Assembly (NCBI GenBank): GCA_003255025.1
Contig: QANY01004032.1
Span: 937,166 to 1,001,165 of the forward strand
Length of the DNA: 64,000 nt
Reading direction: 5' to 3'
Source: Datisca glomerata
Taxonomy: Eukaryota; Streptophyta; Magnoliopsida; Cucurbitales; Datiscaceae
Shown here: in pieces, positions 1 through 10,680 of the stretch
Position numbering within the stretch: position 1 is the first letter of the stretch
How the letters are laid out: each line of letters opens with the position of its first letter
The notes under the pieces: generated by a model
Told to the model about the DNA's origin: nothing
Databases searched by the model: none
The model's input: the letters and a program-made list of their open reading frames with translations, nothing else
Position numbers and translations under genes: made by a program

Positions 1-97
1 ATAAATGGAATGTGAATGAACTTTACAATATGCTTGTTCATGAGGAAATGAGATTTAAGAATCAGGGAACTAATTCCATTCATCTCGTAAGTAATCA

Positions 98-430
98 ATG
101 AGTTGGAAAGAAGCCATAAGAAAGCATGGAAAGGGCAAGTGTGAACCTCTTAAGATTAATGAGACATTTTCCCAAATCAACAAGTGTCGTTTCTATGGGA
201 AACCTGGACACTTTCAGAAAGATTGCATGAAACGTAAGGCATGGTTCGAAAAGAAAGGTAAGCCTAGTGCTTTCGTATGTTTTGAATCAAATTTAGCTGA
301 AGTTCCTTATAATACTTTATGGATCGATTCTGGGTGTACCACTCATGTTCCAAGTTCGATGCAGGGATTCCTTACGACCTAAACCACAAATCCAAATGCA
401 ATGTTCGTTTATGTGGGGAATCGAGTCAAA
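98..430 (+). pseudogene. copia A gag zinc knuckle and protease fragment
   Basis: A 94-codon open stretch carries a CCHC-like zinc knuckle (CRFYGKPGHFQKDC) at residues about 30-43, followed by the protease active-site motif WIDSGCTTHV at about 76-85. In the family the knuckle is C-x2-C-x4-H-x4-C; here the second Cys is Tyr, so zinc binding should be lost. The frame stops at 382, just after the protease motif, although protease-like sequence goes on. Upstream in-frame sequence from base 1 extends gag beyond the window edge. Non-functional. Confidence 0.85.
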
Positions 431-759
431 GCTTCAGTTGAAGCTATTGGAACTTATCGATTGATTTAGATATTGGATATCATTTAGATTTATTTCAAAC
501 ATTTTATGTACATTTTATTTCTCGCAATTTAGTTTCTTTGTCTAAACTTCATTTAGATGGATACACTTTTAAAATTGGAAATAGATGCATCAATTTATTT
601 TAAAAAAATCATTTCATCAGTTCTGGTATTCCTTGTGATGATTTATACAAACTGAAACTTGATAATCTTTTTGCTGAAACTCTTATGATCTTACATCATA
701 AAGTTGGAACTAAACGTGGTTTAGAAAATGAACGTTCTGCTTACTTGTAGCATAAACGT

Positions 760-1632
760 CTAGGTCACATTTTCAAAGAAAGATTGGAAAGATTAATAAA
801 GAATGAAATCTTTCCAGACTTGGATTTTACTAATCTAGGTATTTCTGTGGATTGTATTAAAGGAAAATAGACAAAACACACAAAGAAATGAGCTATAAGA
901 AGCACACAACTTCTTGAAATAATGTACACTGATATATGTAGGCCTTTTGATGTTCCATCTTTTGGTGGAGAAAAGTATTTTATCACATATATGGATGATT
1001 TTTCACGTTATAGATATGTCTACTTATTGTATGAAAAATTTCAATCAGTAGATGCCTTAGAGGTATTTATTAATGAAGTTGAAAGACAATTAGACAGAAA
1101 TGTGAAAATTGTCAAATCTGATAGAGGTGGTGAATATTATGGAAAATATAATGAAGGTGGACAATGCCCAGGTCCATTTGCTAAATTCCTTGAAAAGTAT
1201 GGTATATGTGCTCAATATACTATGTCGGGTACACCACAACAAAATGATGTAGCAGAAAGGCGCAATTGTACCTTAATGGATATGGTTATGAGTATATTAA
1301 GTAACTCATATTTACCCGTACCATTGTGGATGCATGCATTGACAACTGTGTGTATTTGTTAAACATGGTTCCTAGTAAGGCAGTTCTTAAGACTCATTTT
1401 GAACTGTGGACTGGTAGAAAACCCAATTTAAGGCACCCGCATGTTTGGGGTTGCCTAACAGAAGTAAGGATCTATAATCCACAGAAAAAAAAACTGGATC
1501 CAAGAATAATCAATGGTTATTTCATTGGTTATCCATAAAAATCTAAAGGGTATATATTTTATTGCTCTATCCATAGTATAAGAATTGTTGAAACTGGAAA
1601 TGCCATGTTCATTGAGAATGGTGAAGTCAGTG
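760..1632 (+). pseudogene. copia A integrase fragment
   Basis: This is the integrase catalytic core of a copia polyprotein: a D in the YMDDFSRY segment near 990-1010, a second D in SDRGGEYYG near 1120-1140, and the downstream TPQQNDVAERRN motif containing the catalytic Glu near 1230-1260. A frameshift near 1330-1362 moves the reading frame, after which the sequence typical of the integrase C-terminus (ELWTGRKPNLRHPHVWGC, then GYFIGYP) continues to about 1538. The sequence then reads on to GEVSG near 1632 with a stop in between. The integrase inserts retroelement cDNA into chromosomes; this copy cannot. Confidence 0.88.
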
Positions 1633-1633
1633 G

Positions 1634-2160
1634 GATGTGAAAACTGCATTTCAAAATGAAACTTTAGATGAAGAAGTTTATATGGATCAGTCTGAGGGTT
1701 CTCCATTGAAGAAAAGGAACACATGGTGTGTAAACTGATGAAATCAATATATGGACTTAAATAAGCTTCCCGCCAGTGGTATCTTAAGTTTAATGATACC
1801 ATTACTTCTTTTGGATTTAAAGAAAATATCGTTGACCGGTGTATATATCTGAAGAGTAGTGGGAGCAAGTTTATATTTCTAATTTTTGTATGTTGATGAT
1901 ATCTTGCTTGCAACTAATGATCTTGGCTTATCACATGAGACCAAGAAGTTTATCTCTAGTAACTTTGAAATGAAAGATATGGGAGAGGCAACTTATGTGA
2001 TTGGAATAGAAATATTTCAGAAAAGATCACAAGGATGGTTAGAGTTGTCTCAAAAGTCATATATTAATATAGTTTTAGAGAGATTTAGAATGGAAAAGTG
2101 CTCATCAGTGTTGTTCCAATTCAGAACGAAGATAAATTCAGTCTTATGTAATGCCTAAAG
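1634..2160 (+). pseudogene. copia A reverse transcriptase, N-terminal half deleted
   Basis: Starting at 1634 the sequence reads DVKTAF, then the EEVYMDQ-type and SIYGLK-type segments of copia RT, and the catalytic YVDDILLA box near 1886-1912. The family has several hundred residues between the integrase tail and DVKTAF. Here they directly abut the integrase tail, so the linker and the N-terminal RT motifs are missing by an internal deletion near 1630. Further frameshifts occur before 1886, and a stop lies at about 2158. Confidence 0.85.
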
Positions 2161-2189
2161 AATGAATTGGAATACAAACAAATGGAAGG

Positions 2190-2880
2190 GATTCCTTATA
2201 CAACTTTTGTTGGGAGCTTGATGTATGCTCAAACTTATACCAGGTCAGACATTAGTTTTACTATTGGAATGCTTGGCCGTTATCAAAGTAATCTAGGATT
2301 GGATCACTAGCAAGCTGCGAATAAAGTTTTGAGATACTTACAAGTAAAGAAATATCACATGCTCACTTATAAGAGATCTGATCATCTTGAGGTGATTGGA
2401 TATGGAGATTCAGACTTTGCTAGATGTATTGATATAAGAAAGTCTATATTTGGCTATCTGTTCCTTTTAGTTGGAGGAGCAATCTCATAGAAAAGTGTGA
2501 AGCAGTCTATCACTGCTGCTTCCACTATGGAGGCTAAGTTTGTGGCATGTTTTGATGCTACAATTCAAGGAAATTAGCTACGGAACTTTATTTCAGGACT
2601 TCGAATTGTTGACAGTATTACCAGGCCGCTAAAAATTTATTGTGATAATACCGCATATGTCTTCTTTGCTAAAAACGACAAGTATTCAAAAGGTGCTAAA
2701 CATATGAAATTGAAATACTTTACCGGCAAATAAGAGGTTCAAAAATAAAAAGTGTCAATTGAACATATTAGCACAAACCTTATGATTGCAGATCCTTTAA
2801 CAAAAGGATTGTCATATAAGACATTTATTGGTCATGTTGAAAGGATGGGCATTATTGGATATAATTATCGACGTTATGTA
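2190..2880 (+). pseudogene. copia A RNase H region
   Basis: Downstream of RT the sequence reads the connection and RNase H part of a copia polyprotein, including the YADSDFA-like (here YGDSDFA) segment near 2400-2420 and a final segment near 2760-2830 resembling the element's ISTNLMIADPLTKGL-type tail. Several Trp or Gln codons are TAG (near 2490 and 2575), typical of decayed copies. RNase H removes RNA from the RNA-DNA hybrid during reverse transcription. Confidence 0.8.
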
Positions 2881-3253
2881 ATGAGTTCTATGATGTTTAT
2901 GTATTTGATACTTTGAGCTCAATTATGTGTTTTGTTTCTGATATTGGTTATATCATCTGATAAGTACATGAATGAATGAAGAATGCTAACAGGATTTGTC
3001 TTTGACGAGGACAATAATGTTAGACCATTATGTGAGTCTCACTTATAGATCATGTTAGGTGAAGGCTCATGTTGTGGTATGTGGAATGGACTATATCGAT
3101 TAATGATATACAACCGCCATGACTTTCACTAGTTTTTACGTACTGATGATATTATGTTATCACCATTGAATGGATGATTTTAGTTTTATACTATGCACAT
3201 TATGTTCTTCTATTAAATCATGAAAGAATCATCGTATGGGCCAAGTGGGAGAA

Positions 3254-3600
3254 TGTAAGACTTATTTGACCCTATACAGATATTAATTAATTAATATGGT
3301 TTAATAGAGATAATTAAACTAAATCTTATTGGTTGATTATGTGAGATATGGTTACTTTGAAGTAAGTAACCACCATCTAATGGGAGAAAACCACCTCCTT
3401 GATGGAAGTGATATAAATACAATCCCCTCAGAAATTGGTCCTCTCTCAACCCTAATTAAGACTCATTTTACATCATTACTAATTGTGCTTGAAGATCTAA
3501 ATGGTAAAGATGGAGAAATCAATTCTACATCAAATGATTCAATAAGACGTAAATAGTTTTTATAATGTCTAAAGGTATGTTCTCTATAACTATGAAATGT
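3254..3600 (+). repeat. probable 3' LTR of copia A
   Basis: The sequence begins TGTAAGAC directly after the purine-rich tract at 3242-3252, as a 3' LTR should. It contains a TATA-like GATATAAATAC (about 3410-3420). I cannot place the right end because the 5' LTR is outside the window and no second copy is available for comparison, so the end coordinate is approximate. Confidence 0.5.
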
Positions 3601-4376
3601 GAATGTGAAAATCATGAAGTACTAATGATCTAAATAAAGTATTTTATGCATAATTGATTAGTTGCATGATAAACGATTTAAGCTTTCATTTTTTATTCAA
3701 ATATGCAAAATCATAGTCTGTTTCTTTAATTTTTGTTTAGTTTTAAATTTATCTTGAAAGATTAATGTATATAGGATCTATAATATTAGGGTAATTCTAG
3801 ACCAGTTAAGTTGTAGATCAAACTTTGGAATGCAAGCAAAGTATATCAATGGCTTCTCAATTGGGTTGCAAAGGAAATTCTCTCTATTCATCTTCCTAGG
3901 TTGGCAGTTACTCATTCTCTAGTTTGGCATTTGTGCAAAAATGGAGTTTTCTCAATTAAAACATGTTAGCACCATATCCATGAAGATAATATCTTCAAAC
4001 ATGTGGAAAGCCTCTTTGGTTTTCATCTCAGTTAAACAAGTTTTAATGCAAAGTAATATCATTAATGAAGCTTCCTATCCAATTTATTATAAAGCAGAGG
4101 AATCTATCTATAATCTACTGGTTGATTGTAGTTGAAGCAGTCTAGTTTGACATAATTCCAGCTTCCAACTTAAGAAGAGTTTTGGCTCCCATGTTGAATT
4201 TAAAGATTGAGTTCAAAAGATAGAATACTAGAGCTTGTTAGTCATCTTGATGGAGGTAGTAAAGCTATTTCTTCATTTTGTCTCATTTGTTGGTAAATCT
4301 TATGCAATTTTATCTTTAAAGGAACTTTCATGACCCTTTGAGCTCATGGTTGATGTAAAGGAATTTATTCATCTAC
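3601..4376 (+). mobile_element. L1-like LINE fragment (ORF2 C-terminal region) in AT-rich flank
   Basis: From about 3826 the + strand reads an ORF2 segment of the kind that precedes the zinc-binding RT tail in plant L1 elements: W-N-x3-V near its start, then EILSIHLPR and LVWHLCKNGVFSIKT. Stops follow and the similarity fades by about 4330. No start, poly(A) tail or target duplication was found. The stretch 3601-3825 shows nothing beyond AT-rich sequence. Confidence 0.55.
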
Positions 4377-4754
4377 TGTATTCTGGAAACAGAATGAACA
4401 GAAAAATTTAGAGAATTGAAAGAATAAGTGAGTGAGAGAGAAAAGGAGAGTAGGCTGTTTTTTGTATTGATTCAAATTGTCCTTTCTTCGATTCATATGG
4501 AGGTTTTTATAGGTATTTTCGTCATTGGCCGTTTACAATTATTTAATGGGATATAATTAATATTTAATGATATTATGGTCGTTGATCAAATCGTAGAGAT
4601 GAGAGTAACTACCGCTATCGGATTTGATTCTCTTTTGTCTCCATATCATATTTGTTGACTTCGTCTTCCTTAATATTCCTCCACGTCATTTTCTTTGGTC
4701 TTCTTTCCGTCATGTCGGAGATCCACTACCGTATCGATCAACCAACCCCGTACA
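4377..4754 (-). repeat. 3' LTR of Tat-like element B
   Basis: On the minus strand this starts TGTACGGGG at 4754, immediately after a perfect polypurine tract, and ends GAATACA at 4377, giving TGTA...TACA termini. A TATA-like CTATAAAAACC is present on the minus strand at 4512-4502, upstream of a pyrimidine-rich stretch that could be the start of R. The partner LTR is absent, so length (378 bp) rests on the termini and the polypurine tract alone. Confidence 0.65.
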
Positions 4755-4768
4755 TTTTCCCCCTTTTT
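4755..4768 (-). other. polypurine tract of element B
   Basis: On the minus strand the tract reads AAAAAGGGGGAAAA and directly abuts the TGTACGGGG start of the LTR. A polypurine tract primes plus-strand DNA synthesis in LTR retrotransposons; its position fixes the minus-strand orientation of the element independently of the pol fragments. Confidence 0.75.
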
Positions 4769-5194
4769 GCATCTTATTTTATGTCGTTGATGTAAAACAT
4801 TAATACTTTAATCTACCATTTATTGACGACTAATGATGTCATGATTTTCATCATTACTTTCTGCTCTACGTCGTTTGACTTCTTTGTATTCCATCAAGGG
4901 TTTTATTGAACAAAAAAGAGACGTCTCCACCCGTTTGGCTTTCACTTATGTTTCTCCTAATGTCATTTCACCACGTGTCTCCACACGTTCTTTTTTGCTT
5001 TCGCTCGTTGTTTCCACTCTTGACAGTTATTTATTTTACCTTTTGAGTTTGTTGTTTGGTGTCCGCTGGGGGTGTTATTTAAAGATTTTTACTTTATTTC
5101 CTTCCCACACGAACTTCCATTAAGTAAGTTTCTTCTTCTTATCTTCTTCTTGTTCTTTTTCATGTCTTGTTCTTCTTCGTTCTCAAGCTTTTCA

Positions 5195-6964
5195 ATGGCT
5201 TCTTCTTTCTCTCCCACTATCCCTAAGATTAGGAATGGAGATGAGTTCAACCGTTTTGTTTCCCGTTACCGTAGTGCTTTTCTCGATGAGGTTGATTGTT
5301 CTTACTTCGATGATGACCTTGTCAATCCTTCTTCGTACCCTGGAGTCTTGAACTTTAGGACAATGTATATAGCTTAAGGTTTTCGGTTTCCTATTTCTCT
5401 TATTTTCTATTAATTTTTTCATTACCACGACCTTTCTCCTGCTCAATTTACCCCAAATACATATAGAATTTTTTGGGTTTTGAGTCACTAAACCGTCTTT
5501 TTGGTTTAGATTTATGTTTAAATGAATTCCGTCTCATGTATTCCATTAAGGAGAATAACGGCCATCACTACACTGCCCCATATAGTCTCCTTACCGATGG
5601 TCCACTGATACTGGACCTGCCTAAGGGTAATAAGTGGTGGAACACCGAGGCGTTTCAAGGCCCCGGTGACTTGAGATGTAAGAGTCATTTGGTGAGTGAC
5701 TATGCCCTTCTCCATTTCTTTTATTTTTCATGTTTCTTCATTTTATTCTACTAACTATTTCTTTACCTTCTTTTTTGCAAACAAGAGAAATAACGTTCAT
5801 CCGTTTGCAACTCCCGATGACAGAGATAAGGTCACGACCGCCTATAATGATCACACTCATGAATGACAGTGGTTTCTTGACCCTAAGCATGATCTTCCTT
5901 CTCTTTATCATCCTTCTCCTAGACCTTTGGCCTTACCCGTTGTCATCCAAATACAATCTTCTTCTTCTAGCTCTTCGTCTTCTATTTTTTCTTCCATCAG
6001 AGAAGCTTTTGAAGAGATAAGACCCATTCAACTTTCCTTGAACCGTTCTTCTTCATGTAATGTGCATTCGAGGCTGGCTACTGAGCCATTACCTTTAGTT
6101 TCTTTCAAGGGGACTTCCCATGTTCGTCCTTCCCTTCAGACTTATTCTCTTTTATCTCTTCTAACTGTCAGGCATCCTATTCAGCCTGATCTTTCTACTC
6201 CTCTGCCATTCATTCCGGTTGGACCTACATCCCCAGATTTTAGCTTAGGTGCTTCCAAAATGACCCAACTCTGGTCTCTCTTTCCTTCGAGCTCTGACCC
6301 AATGATTTCTTTTGAAATGAACCTGCTGATGGATCGTTAAACGTCTCACCAGATCACGAGTCATCTGCAGTGTTCTGTCCAACTGGCGAAGGAACTCGTC
6401 GAAGCCCTTTAGAAAGGGATTAACCACTATCTTCTTCATGTAATAATATTTTTTTAGCTTTTGTTCTTTGTTATCATTATTTTTCTTTACGAACTCATGA
6501 ATTTCATCTTTCTTTTAGACAAATCTTTATCACAAGGCTCTAGCCGCCAAACTTAACAGTACTGGTGGCGAGATGGTTAGGCACGAGAAAGAAGTGTCCT
6601 AACCTTAAGTGTGAGTTGGCTGCCAAGGATGTAGAGCCTGGCAAGTTGAAGAGTGAAGCTGAAGCAACGAGGCTCTTGATTGAAGAGTTATGGGTTGAAG
6701 CTGGCAGACGTACTCAGGAAGCCGTGTGTGAGGTTTCTAAGTCGCTAAGGCTTTGACTGCTGAAGCTTTGAAGAAGAAGGAAGATGAAGCCTACGAGCTT
6801 TACACTACTTAGTTCAGGTTGTTGGAGAATGATGCTTACACCATTGGCTGCTTCGATGGTGTCACCTGGGCACCTCCCCAGTTCGAAATGACTGAGGTGA
6901 TTTTTCCTCCAACTGAAGAGAATGTTGCTGCCCTAGAGCCAATTGTTGAAGCTGTCAACAAATA
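5195..6964 (+). pseudogene. antisense ORF of Tat-like element (putative gypsy-type transposon domain), decayed
   Basis: A protein-like series of segments runs on the + strand, opposite to pol. It starts MASSFSPTIPKI at 5195 and continues to FRTMY near 5365. After a frameshift it reads HDLSPAQFTPNTYRI and then RLFGLDLCLNEFRL (near 5490-5530) and GNKWWNTEAFQG (near 5625-5660). A GT...AG interval (about 5690-5783) looks like an intron; the frame after it reads NVHPFATPDDRDKV, then Ser-rich sequence and a helical, Glu/Lys/Ala-rich segment (6565-6756) to about 6964. The layout resembles Pfam PF04195 (putative gypsy type transposon), reported in extra ORFs of Tat elements; that assignment is from memory of the family. 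Function is unknown. Frameshifts and stops make this copy inactive. Confidence 0.6.
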
Positions 6965-7238
6965 AGTTATTTCTGGAGTGACACGAATTCCATATGACTC
7001 GACGGTAGAGCATATTCAACTTGATTAGTTTTTCTTTTTATGTTGCTTTTACTTTCTACTTTTTTGTACTTTTTTATATAAATGAAAGATCTTTTTCATC
7101 TTTAAGATTTGAGTATTACTTTGTTTTTCCCAGCAACTTAAACCTCTTGATACACTTAAAAAATTCCTTTTAATTTTTATCCTGAGCACCCATTTAGCAT
7201 ATTTCGATATGCTGAGTCATTTTCTTCAAATTTTTCAT

Positions 7239-7664
7239 CTTTAAGCGGCCGCCGGACACACTCAGGCAATTTCTTTGAGTTATTGCCTTAAATAGCTGCT
7301 TGACACATTTAGGCAATTTCTTTGAATTTTTTACCTTAAGACGCGTATGGCACACTGAGGAAACTTCTTTGAGCTTTTTGCCTTAAGTAGCGACTTAGCA
7401 CACTTAGACATTTTCTTTGAATATTTTGCCTTAAGTGGCCACTTGACACGCTTGCATTTTCTTCGAGTTCTTTTGCCTTTAGCGGCCGCTTTACGTACTT
7501 AGGCATTTTCTTTGAATTTTTTACGTTAAATGGCCGTTTGGCACACTTAAACAATTTCTTCGAGTTTTTACCTTGAGCAGTTGCTTGGCACACTTAGTAA
7601 TTTGTTTAAATTTTTTACCTTAAGAGGGCGCTTGACACACTCAGAAATTTCCTTCAAATTTTTT
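7239..7664. repeat. 48-bp tandem repeat, about 9 degenerate units
   Basis: Units start near CCTTAAG(T/C)GGCCGC, continue through GACACACTTAGGCAATTTC and end TTTGAATTTTTT. The spacing is 47-48 bp. A tenth, weaker unit may lie at 7184-7238. On the minus strand the units stay open as a 16-residue periodic sequence over 7593-7336, but with no sign of selection. It lies between integrase and the antisense ORF of element B, where Tat elements often carry tandem repeats. Confidence 0.85.
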
Positions 7665-8237
7665 GTGCACTCCCTCTCTATGAGATTTGTGCTTTTATGC
7701 TCTCCCTCTCTTTTGAGATTTGGGATTTTATGCTCTCCCTATCTTTTGAGATTCGAGCTTAGTAATCACAAGAAACAAAGAAAAAGAATTGAAGACACAT
7801 ATTTATATGGAAACCCCTTTAACAAGAAAAACAATCACAGAGTAAGGATATTCTTATTAAATAATTAAGGGGAATGGGTTCATAAATAATATTTTTCAGA
7901 TGTAAAGTGTTATAGATTTGGAAGATCCATACCTTCGCAATTGGTTAACCAATATGATCATTTGCCTCTTATTGCTTTTATGCTATACAGTTCTTCCCAA
8001 TTTGGTCTTATTTTCCTTCATTTTTTCACATGATTCTTCAAAGAACTAACTCACGAGGGTGAAAACCCCCTTACCTTCAACCGTTTATAGAAATAGGATC
8101 GTCTACCCTAGTTGTAGTTGCCCAATCTGATTGTTGTAATTGCGCAAGTCTAACTATTTTTCTAAAACTTAGGAGTTTTATTCCTGACTGATCTTTGTTG
8201 TTGTGGTCAAATAACCAATTTCTACTAGAATGATTGT
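7665..8237. other. spacer of element B with a short 33-bp repeat
   Basis: About three copies of a 33-bp unit (ctccctctcttttgagattt with variations) lie at 7666-7762. The rest, to the end of integrase, has no gene that I can support. It contains the end of the integrase frame near 8238. Confidence 0.5.
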
Positions 8238-8880
8238 TTATACCTCAAACACTAAGGCAAACGGGGTTTGTTCAGTTGGTTCTCGCAGAGTTTTACGGTA
8301 AGCCCAAAGAACCGAAGGCAGTTCTTCAACCCACTTCTCTTTTGCCACTTCCAGACTTTTCTTCAATCCTTCTAGGATAGTTCGGTTTGACCTTTTTGTT
8401 TGGTCATTCCCTTGTGGAAAATATGGAGTTGAATACAAGGCTTTGATCTGCAATCCTTCATAGAAACTCTTGATACTTTTCCTGGTGAATTGCAACCTGC
8501 TATCAAATATTATGGTTTTTGGAATTTCATATCTGCATATGATTTCTTTCCAGAGAAAGCTTATAACTCACCTTCTTGTATTCTCATAAGTGCTACTGTT
8601 GTTATCCGTTTTGTAAAGTAGTATGTTGCTAACATCAAGAATTTCTTCTGAGATGGAGCCATGGGCAACAATCTCGCTATTTCGAGTCCTCGCTACATGA
8701 ATGGCCTGGGGCTGACCAAGGATTGTAGTGATTCAGGAGCCATTCGAGGGATGGGTGTAAACCTTTGGCATTTGTCACAGTCCTTCGTGTCCGCTTGTAT
8801 TATGGGTTAGTAGTACCCCCCATTCAACTCATTGTGCGCCAAGGTCCTTCCTCATATACATCTTCTATATACTCCTTCAT
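8238..8880 (-). pseudogene. gypsy integrase of element B
   Basis: Read on the minus strand, the segment at 8495-8238 matches the end of a gypsy integrase core: YFPQGNDQTKRSNRTIL, where the usual motif is P-x-x-N-G-Q-x-E; here the catalytic Glu position is Lys (QTKRSN). It is followed by EELPSVLWAYRKT and TPFALVF. Upstream, to about 8880, degenerate sequence corresponds to the earlier integrase and zinc-binding part with frame breaks. The missing Glu and the stops argue against activity. Confidence 0.8.
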
Positions 8881-9239
8881 GGACCTCTGCGAGTACATAT
8901 TTTGCCTCTGTTGGGTTAAGACACTTCAAGTAAGGCCTTGAAGTCCGTCTTCTGGGAGCTTGCTGTATTGCAGATTTTAAGTAACTTGATCCATCCAACA
9001 AGACTCTGCAGGTTCCGTATTCAGAATGGTTGTTTGATTCTCTATGCTTGGGAGCTCTAAGAATTCGACTAGGATATTTCTTCTCTCATAATTGTCGATG
9101 GATGATCCCAGAGTTGCTAGAACGTCTGCATGCAAATTTTCCCCTCTTGAAATTTATTTTACGTGATATTCCTCCAATTGCTCTAATAGTTTCTTCACAC
9201 ATTAGAGGTATTTCGACATTCTTTCATCTTTAATGGTGT

Positions 9240-9480
9240 ATATTCTTGCAATTTGGTTAGCCACTAATTACGAATCACAATAAATACGTATTTTTCTTAC
9301 CCGAAATTCCTTGGCGAGGTAGATTCCACCTAGTAGTGCTTCGTTGTTTGATATGTTGAATCCAAATGATAGAGCTTATTCTATAATTTCTCCATGCGAG
9401 GTTCGAAGCATTGCGCGTGTCCTGTATCCTTTTTGATTCGATGCTCCATCCACGTATAAGTCCCATTCATCCGTCTGCGG
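9240..9480 (-). pseudogene. RNase H fragment of element B
   Basis: The minus strand encodes RNase H-like pieces: a DGAS-type start near 9450, ALSFGFNISNNEALLGG-like residues near 9375-9320 and a YCDS-like segment near 9285-9265. Frames shift between them. It occupies the position expected between RT and integrase. Confidence 0.65.
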
Positions 9481-9969
9481 GCTGACTTTGGTAATTCCTT
9501 CACTTTGTCCTGTTTGTGTATTCAACGATGAAATCCGCCAATACTTGTGACTTCACTACTATTTTAGGGACATAGCATATTTCGTATTGGCCTATCTCTA
9601 CTGACGATTTGGCTAATCTGCCTGTTAGATCTGGTGAATGTAGAACGTTTCAAATTGGGAATTCGGCTGGTACAACTATTAAGTGCACCTGGAAATATGG
9701 CTTCAGTTTTTGTGACGCCACTATCAGAGCCATGACGATCTTCTTAATTTTCTTATACTTGCTCTCCTCCTTCACCAAACTCTTGCAATAAAATATACTG
9801 GCTTCTACGATTTTTTTCTTCTCTAACTAGAGCCACACTAATTGATGCCTCTAAAATTGCCAAGTATAAGTACAACTTATCACTTGGTTCTGGTTTTGAC
9901 AAATTGGGTGGCGAAGCCAAATATTCCTTAACTACTTGGAATGTCGCTTCACAATCTTTACTCTCAAGA

Positions 9970-10680
9970 ATAATGGTTTACATTTGTCTGCTGACCTGGC
10001 TAGGAATCTCTCGTTTCCTACCAGCTTCCCCGTGAGGCATTCCAAGACCTTTAGGGTTATTTGAGTTTTCATTTCTATGATTTCCTTTACTTGGTCAGGG
10101 TTACTCTATATTCCCCTCAGCGCGACCATGTGCCTGACAAATTTTCTTGACTTGACCATGAAAGTACATTTTTCTGGGTTCCGTTTCACACTGTATTTTC
10201 GTAGCTCTGAGAAGGCTTCTTCCAAATGCTTGATATTGACTTTGCGGTTAATTGATTTGACCAATATGTCATCCACGTAGACCTCAATTGTGCGTCCAAT
10301 ATGATTATTGAATATGTGATTCACTAGGCATTGGTATGTTGCTCCCACATTTTTCAACCTGAAAAGAATCACTTTATAACAGTAAATGCCATGATCAGTT
10401 GAAATGACGTCTTCTTTTGGTCTGGCGGGTACATCTTCACTTGGTTGTCTCCAGAAAACGCATCCATGAAGCTCAATAATTCATGCCACGCTGTTGCATC
10501 AATCATTTGATCAATTCGTGGAAACGGATAATCACCATTAGGATACACTTTGTTGAGATCTGTGAAATCTACCCAAACTCTCCACTGTTCATTTTTCTTT
10601 TTCACCAACAACACATTAAATAGCCATTCTAGGTACATCACTTCCCTGATGAAACTCACATTTGTTAGTCGGTTCACTTT
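9970..10680 (-). pseudogene. gypsy reverse transcriptase of element B
   Basis: The open part 10677-10369 reads WRVWVDFTDLNKVYP, then PFPRIDQMIDATAWHELLSFMDAFSGDNQVKM, which are RT motifs of gypsy elements. The overlapping frame 10372-10106 carries MILFRLKNVGATYQ and the catalytic YVDDILVKS (residues about 32-40). The two pieces are one domain separated by a single frameshift near 10370. The N-terminus is cut at 10680 by the adjacent LTR-like sequence. Confidence 0.88.

Larger units (their letters stand above)
1..3253 (+). mobile_element. Ty1/copia retrotransposon A, internal region, 5' end outside window
   Basis: The region reads, in copia order, gag C-terminus, aspartic protease, integrase, reverse transcriptase and RNase H on the + strand. 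A purine-rich tract (AAGTGGGAGAA, about 3242-3252) sits just before a TGTAAGAC sequence that I take as the 3' LTR start. The frame is broken repeatedly by stops and frameshifts, so it is a dead copy. The 5' LTR and most of gag lie left of the window. Order (integrase before RT) is what separates copia from gypsy. Lineage was not assigned. Confidence 0.9.
4377..10680 (-). mobile_element. Ty3/gypsy Tat-like retrotransposon B with antisense ORF, 5' part missing
   Basis: Read on the minus strand the order is RT (10677-about 9970), RNase H (about 9480-9240), integrase (about 8880-8238), a 48-bp tandem repeat block, a + strand ORF region (5195-6964), a polypurine tract and a 378-bp 3' LTR. RT before integrase marks it as gypsy. 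YVDDILVKS in RT and a long 3' spacer with tandem repeats and an antisense ORF are features known for the Tat lineage. The element is cut at 10680 inside RT by the LTR-like sequence that begins at 10681. gag, protease and the 5' LTR are not found. Confidence 0.82.

Noticed and set aside
1455..1913. 152-codon minus-strand frame in copia A
   Set aside because: It is the complement of integrase and RT sequence that is recognisable on the + strand.
7239..7664. CRISPR-like array
   Set aside because: Units are contiguous and degenerate with no unique spacers, in a plant genome; it is a minisatellite.
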